Shown here one piece after another: positions 6,399-9,378 of a stretch of 9,378 nt of DNA. Source of the stretch: Paenibacillus sp. UBA6285 (GTDB lineage: Bacteria; Bacillota; Bacilli; Paenibacillales; Paenibacillaceae); contig DJUJ01000200.1 in NCBI GenBank assembly GCA_002438345.1, forward strand, positions 11,242 to 20,619, in the 5' to 3' direction. Made by a program: the position numbers and the translations under genes. Within the stretch, counting starts at the first letter, position 1. Every line of letters begins with the position of its first letter. The notes under the pieces are model-generated. The model had not been told where the DNA came from. It saw only the letters and a program-made list of their open reading frames with translations, and made no database searches.

Positions 6399-7109
6399 CT
6401 ATATCTTTTGTATTCTCTCCCAAAATTCTTTAAAACGTTGTTCAATTACAGGTTCAATCAAGTCATAATTTTCCCATGTATTAGCAACATGATAAAATGT
6501 AAGTCCAACTCCTTGAAAGGTATGGATATAGTCTTCGGCTGTATAAATGTCCTTTTGAATATTCAAATATTCATTGACGAATGGTTTAATCCCATCTGCA
6601 AGTTCTTGGGTTGAAAACACGCCGTCCAGACATTTCCGATAGAATTCAGCACCCGTAAGCTGCTTCTGCTTTACTTTCTCTATTTCAGTAGCGAACTGAT
6701 GCTCTATTTCCTCTGAAAACCAATTATTTTTAATTAACCAAGTGATGAACATGCCCGTAGCGGTGTAAGCAGCATCTTTTGTTAAATCCTCCGGAAAATC
6801 CCCTTCATAGTGCCACTTCGCTTTATCTAATACACGATCCTCAGGAATCATTATTGCATCTAGAATCGATTCAGGCTCTTCGATATATCCTTTCGCTTGG
6901 TATTCCAGAGACAATTGCTCAAGCTGATAAAGCGCTTCTTCCATTGGATATTGTTGATACACCGCATTCGTGGTTTTTTTCCGTAATGTTAACCGGCCTT
7001 TCACGATATTTAAAATATGTAGATCTGACGAAGTCTCCGTGATCATCAAATGAATATATTGTTTATAATTTTTGCTCGGTTTTGTAAGCAATATTCTCTT
7101 CGGATTCAA
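6399..7109 (-). CDS. Protein of unknown function: WGR-like N-terminus plus KWHYEGDFP domain
   Basis: Soluble, charged 236-residue protein with no signal peptide or membrane segment. Two parts can be seen. Residues about 17-78 (YIHLMITETSSDLHILNIVKG, then EEALYQLEQLSLEYQAKGYIEE) follow the outline of a WGR domain, whose C-terminal helix typically reads A...fe.l..eK..kGY.e, but the WGR tripeptide itself is replaced by KGR. Residues about 97-236 start with KWHYEGDFPEDL, a signature I associate with an uncharacterised bacterial family (DUF7832, from memory), followed by TGMFITWLIKNNW and LTGAEFYRKCLDGVF. Function is unknown. The start is the TTG at 7109, because a perfect AAGGAGG sits eight bases upstream; the ATG at 7130 would place that site inside the coding region. 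It lies downstream of, and probably is co-transcribed with, the helical-protein gene at 7249-7851. Composition is AT-rich relative to the exopolysaccharide genes. An immunity or accessory role is only a guess. Confidence 0.75.
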   Translation of the reverse strand: MNPKRILLTKPSKNYKQYIHLMITETSSDLHILNIVKGRLTLRKKTTNAVYQQYPMEEALYQLEQLSLEYQAKGYIEEPESILDAIMIPEDRVLDKAKWHYEGDFPEDLTKDAAYTATGMFITWLIKNNWFSEEIEHQFATEIEKVKQKQLTGAEFYRKCLDGVFSTQELADGIKPFVNEYLNIQKDIYTAEDYIHTFQGVGLTFYHVANTWENYDLIEPVIEQRFKEFWERIQKI

Positions 7110-7117
7110 TTCTCTTT

Positions 7118-7124
7118 CCTCCTT
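7118..7124 (-). promoter_or_regulatory. Ribosome binding site that sets a TTG start
   Basis: AAGGAGG on the minus strand, eight bases before TTG 7109. It is the best ribosome site in the window. It lies just after the upstream ATG 7130, which would encode it as YKEE, so TTG 7109 is the likely true start. Confidence 0.75.
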
Positions 7125-7151
7125 ATACATTTCATAAACGGGATCGGCAAA

Positions 7152-7271
7152 TTACAAGTTCCCTTTAATCGCAATTTCATCGACATGCTCTAGCGTTGCT
7201 TTCCCCCACCGACTTACATAATCTATAAATGAATTAATTAGAAAATACTTATACTCTGCCCCAAAATTCAT
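7152..7271 (-). CDS. Possible 39-residue overlapping small protein or gene tail
   Basis: An open frame begins at an ATG inside the last codons of the 200-residue gene (overlap 23 bases), runs through the gap and stops at 7152. It encodes MNFGAEYKYFLINSFIDYVS followed by RWGKATLEHVDEIAIKGNL. The composition (mixed charged and aromatic residues, no low-complexity run) looks more like coding sequence than chance. No clear ribosome site precedes the ATG, so it would depend on coupling to the upstream gene. It could instead be the C-terminal relic of a larger gene. I do not recognise a family. Confidence 0.3.
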   Translation of the reverse strand: MNFGAEYKYFLINSFIDYVSRWGKATLEHVDEIAIKGNL

Positions 7272-7851
7272 CAAGCATTTTCGTGGTTTCTTCTGGTGAC
7301 CGAAGTTGGACAGAATTTCCTTTTTCATCTATCGTAAAATGTCCTTTGAAAGCATCTGGCATTGCATTGTATTGTTTTTCTTCTTGTGCATATGCCTGAA
7401 TAAAACAAGCGTATCCAAATCTATTTACTAAATACGGTAACCCAAAAGCAGAACGAATCAACTCATATTCTTGATAGTTATATGGTGTATTTTCAGGACG
7501 CTTCATCAGAATCTCTATAAACTTAGATATCAGTTTCTCTACTTCTTTTTCAGTGGCATAATTCGCGTATCCTCGGATTGCAGTCAATCTCATATCTAGA
7601 TAGCGTTCTTTTTTAAAGGCTTTGAAGAAAAAATCCTTTAAATCAATATCTTCACAAAACACAAGTGACATCATTATTGTGTTACGAATGTACAAATTTT
7701 TTGCTAAAGAATATAGTTCTGTTAAAAATTCAACATCTGCACTTGACAACGCTATGGTCTTGCATTTTTCCAGCAACCGTTGAAAATCAATTTTATTTTC
7801 AAATCCCTTTTTTTGAGACATTTTCTTGAGCTCTTCAATTATGTCTGGCAT
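7249..7851 (-). CDS. Helical protein of unknown function, HEAT-like, possibly immunity-type
   Basis: Soluble 200-residue protein without signal peptide or membrane segments. Residues about 20-115 are a series of amphipathic helices (DFQRLLEKCKTIALSS, DVEFLTELYSLAKN, RNTIMMSLVF, LKDFFFKAFKKERYLDMRLT, AIRGYANYATEKEVEKLISK), in the style of HEAT/ARM-type repeats in which LDMRLTAIRGYANYA resembles one repeat. The C-terminal third (HFTIDEKGNSVQLRSPEETT, then KMLDEFWGRV) looks like a small separate end. I do not recognise a named family. Helical proteins of this size next to other uncharacterised acidic genes are common among toxin-immunity proteins, but no toxin is in the window, so that role is inference. 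The start ATG has GGAGG ten bases upstream. A TATAAT box lies at 7891-7896, and the gene probably heads a short operon with the gene at 6399-7109. Confidence 0.7.
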   Translation of the reverse strand: MPDIIEELKKMSQKKGFENKIDFQRLLEKCKTIALSSADVEFLTELYSLAKNLYIRNTIMMSLVFCEDIDLKDFFFKAFKKERYLDMRLTAIRGYANYATEKEVEKLISKFIEILMKRPENTPYNYQEYELIRSAFGLPYLVNRFGYACFIQAYAQEEKQYNAMPDAFKGHFTIDEKGNSVQLRSPEETTKMLDEFWGRV

Positions 7852-7890
7852 TTGATGTATTCCTCCATAATATAATTGTTAAATGTAATC

Positions 7891-7913
7891 ATTATACAGC
7901 ATTTCCAAAGAAC
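7891..7913 (-). promoter_or_regulatory. Candidate promoter of the two-gene unknown-function operon
   Basis: A perfect minus-strand TATAAT (7891-7896) lies 39 bases before ATG 7851. The nearest -35-like hexamer TTGTTC (7908-7913) is only 11 bases away, which is too short for a standard promoter; at a normal 17-base spacing the -35 match is poor. The -10 box is convincing, but the whole promoter is only a candidate. Confidence 0.35.
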
Positions 7914-8028
7914 AAGATTTGGAGCGTGGTAGGCGTGCAAGTACAACATCCGTTCGTTATTGAAAGTGATGCTCCCTGTATATATTCAAGAATTAAAATA
8001 GTACCATAGCGGACGCTAACACAAAAAA

Positions 8029-8045
8029 AGGGGTTCGCCACCCCT
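8029..8045 (-). terminator. Leftward rho-independent terminator after the PadR/HAAS-type unit
   Basis: AGGGGT (8029-8034) pairs with ACCCCT (8040-8045) around a 5-base loop. On the minus strand the stem is followed by a run of T residues (complement of the A run at 8023-8029). It lies about 140 bases downstream of the stop at 8188 and ends that transcription unit. Its other side (CTCTTTACTATTT on the plus strand) is a weaker T tract. Confidence 0.75.
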
Positions 8046-8187
8046 CTTTACTATTTCCGCCAATACATCCCTTATTTAAGTATCCTGTCTCCCCTTGCAT
8101 TTCCTTGCGGCTTTTTTAAATTTGTCATCTTCCCTTTCACAGCATTATGAAACCCGTTATTGTTTCGACACCAACAATAAAGCACAA

Positions 8188-9159
8188 TCAGGAGACATTT
8201 TTGCGTTTCAGAATATGATAGACATTACTGAACATGCCCGACAGAATACCGGCAATCGGGAATACGGCCCAATTGACATCCCAGCGCTGATAAACAAAGC
8301 CCGTGAACAAGAAGATCACTGTCGCCAATGGCCACAAAATTGCTCCCACAGCTCCCATAAATCGATCTTCTTCCTTCTTCAGTGCAGTGATTTCCATCTC
8401 CTCTAGCAGCTTCGTATATGCACCTTGAATGTTTCCATAATAGATGAACAGGAACACTGCCACTGCAGCGATCAGTAGGAAGGCCGAGACTCCATAAGGA
8501 GCGAAGTCATCATTGACAAATGAAGTTGCGAAGATAAAAGCTAATGACAACACGCATATGCAAACTCCAGTAATCAGAGAAAGGCGATAAGTCGGAGCGA
8601 AAAGGGCTTGACTGCGCTGAAGTGACGCTTTTAGAGCATAAGGTAGTTGAAAGCCTTTCTCCAGACTTTTGAAGCGCTCAAGCTTCATTCCACTATGGAT
8701 GAACATCCCCACTGCCACGGCAACCAGCACGCACATACCAACCAGCCCTAACATCGAACCTTTATCAGCCACAATAGCATTTTTATATTCAAACAGTGTA
8801 TCAAGACCAATCAGAAGCGCAACCCCACATGCGCAGAGAAAAACACCGATACCGGTCCATAACCCCGAGCTACGTCTGGCAGCCACATAAGTGTAAGCCT
8901 CTTCTTCTGTCAGAACATGCACATTTACAACCTGCTCCGATTCGACAGGATGGATGCCGAGCTCAGCAGTCAACTCTTCAATATTACCGAATTCCGAAAT
9001 GACAATGCCGATCGCTTCATTCTCCGACTTGCCATCACGCTTCAACTCCTGATACTTCTCTTCCATCCCGGACAGCAGCTCCTGCTTCAGATGCTCCAGT
9101 TCCGGGGTTTTTGGCAGACCAGCGAACATATTATCCAGATATACTATAATCGTCTCCAT
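8188..9159 (-). CDS. HAAS/DUF1700-type membrane protein paired with a PadR regulator
   Basis: Predicted membrane protein of 323 residues. The N-terminal region (about 1-70: LDNMFAGLPKTPELEHLKQE, then ELKRDGKSENEAIGIVISEF and GNIEELTAELG) matches the helical HAAS/DUF1700-like or 'permease prefix' domain, in which a leading helix, a 'G.se.eA...vi..fG....i..el' stretch and a linker are typical. About six hydrophobic segments follow (roughly 98-120, 134-155, 190-212, 220-241, 266-288 and 296-312). These domains usually occur in genes directly downstream of PadR-like regulators, where they are thought to relay an envelope signal. That is the arrangement here: the ATG lies 6 bases after the PadR stop, with a GGGAG about 12 bases upstream. 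The substrate or ligand is unknown. A strong terminator follows at 8029-8045. Confidence 0.8.
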   Translation of the reverse strand: METIIVYLDNMFAGLPKTPELEHLKQELLSGMEEKYQELKRDGKSENEAIGIVISEFGNIEELTAELGIHPVESEQVVNVHVLTEEEAYTYVAARRSSGLWTGIGVFLCACGVALLIGLDTLFEYKNAIVADKGSMLGLVGMCVLVAVAVGMFIHSGMKLERFKSLEKGFQLPYALKASLQRSQALFAPTYRLSLITGVCICVLSLAFIFATSFVNDDFAPYGVSAFLLIAAVAVFLFIYYGNIQGAYTKLLEEMEITALKKEEDRFMGAVGAILWPLATVIFLFTGFVYQRWDVNWAVFPIAGILSGMFSNVYHILKRKNVS

Positions 9160-9165
9160 GTACTA

Positions 9166-9378
9166 TCACCACTCCCTGATAAATTGGTTAACAACCTCCT
9201 GTGTGACCTTCCATTCCTCACATTTCTCCTTGTAATAGGCGAGACCTAGCGGAGTAATCCGGTAATACGTGCGCCGCTTGCCAAGACTCTCATCCTGGAA
9301 AAAGGATTCAATGTAACCGTTCTTCTCTAACCGGGTAAAAGCGGAATACAATGTTGTCTCCTTCATAACGTACTTCTC
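9166..9378 (-). CDS. PadR-family transcriptional regulator, N-terminus cut by the right edge
   Basis: The last 70 residues of a winged-helix DNA-binding protein are visible; the frame is open to the edge at 9378, with EKYV before the first in-window methionine, so that methionine is internal. The region EKYVMKETTLYSAFTRLEKN then GYIESFFQDESLGKRRTYYR and ITPLGLAYYKEKCEEW follows the PadR pattern: a recognition helix with (S/T)LYxxxxRLExxGxI, a beta-hairpin wing with KRRxYY, and the 'iT..G...l......w' motif. Typical members are about 105-110 residues, so roughly 35-40 residues lie beyond the edge. It should repress its own operon, with the HAAS-type membrane gene immediately downstream (6-base gap). 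Its operator would be to the right of the window. Confidence 0.88.
   Translation of the reverse strand, partial: EKYVMKETTLYSAFTRLEKNGYIESFFQDESLGKRRTYYRITPLGLAYYKEKCEEWKVTQEVVNQFIREW

Larger units (their letters stand above)
7852..8187. other. Intergenic region between the two small genes and the HAAS-type gene
   Basis: Contains the ribosome site GGAGG and -10 box of the gene at 7249-7851, the terminator at 8029-8045, and about 140 bases between that terminator and the stop of the HAAS-type gene. A short inverted repeat TAGCG-GA-CGCTA lies at 8007-8018. An 18-codon minus-strand frame starting MTNLKKPQGNARG ends at 8072, but is too short and poorly supported to call a gene. Confidence 0.5.

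Noticed and set aside
8007..8018. Inverted repeat TAGCG-GA-CGCTA as a regulatory site or mobile-element end
   Set aside because: Only five base pairs with a 2-base gap and no partner repeat seen elsewhere in the window.
8095..8406. 103-residue plus-strand open frame
   Set aside because: Mostly antisense to the HAAS-type gene, crosses its stop codon, and has no coding-like features.

Overview
The window looks like chromosomal DNA of a Gram-positive Bacillota bacterium, most likely a member of Paenibacillaceae. The evidence is AGGAGG-type ribosome binding sites, TTG starts, a split CapA/CapB-type chain-length and tyrosine-kinase pair, and a PadR/HAAS-type regulator pair. The genus is inferred; no rRNA or marker gene is present. 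Every gene I accept is on the minus strand, so transcription runs from right to left.

Positions 1-5185 hold the start of an exopolysaccharide operon. In transcription order it encodes a Wzz/CapA-like chain-length regulator and kinase activator, a CapB/CpsD-like BY-kinase, a Wzx-type flippase, a Wzy/O-antigen-ligase-type polymerase, and an EpsD-like GT4 glycosyltransferase cut by the left edge. Genes overlap or lie within about 35 bases of each other, and a candidate promoter sits just upstream at 5239-5267. Together they form a Wzx/Wzy-dependent pathway: the glycosyltransferase builds the lipid-linked repeat unit, the flippase exports it, the polymerase joins units, and the CapA/CapB pair sets chain length and activity. 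The kinase is unusual because it lacks the usual C-terminal tyrosine cluster and has an altered Walker B region.

Positions 5186-6398 are an AT-rich stretch with no convincing intact gene. It holds a perfect 14-bp hairpin, a fragment resembling the end of a repetitive cell-surface protein, short open stretches that look like protein tails, one strong leftward terminator and one rightward terminator with no gene feeding it. I read it as a zone of decayed genes.

Positions 6399-7851 hold two AT-rich minus-strand genes for soluble proteins of unknown function: one mostly helical, and one joining a degenerate WGR-like N-terminus to a KWHYEGDFP-signature domain. A 39-codon overlapping reading frame lies between them. 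They resemble orphan immunity-type or accessory genes; this is inference.

Positions 8188-9378 hold a PadR-family regulator cut by the right edge, followed 6 bases later by a membrane protein with an N-terminal HAAS/DUF1700-like domain. A strong terminator at 8029-8045 closes this unit.
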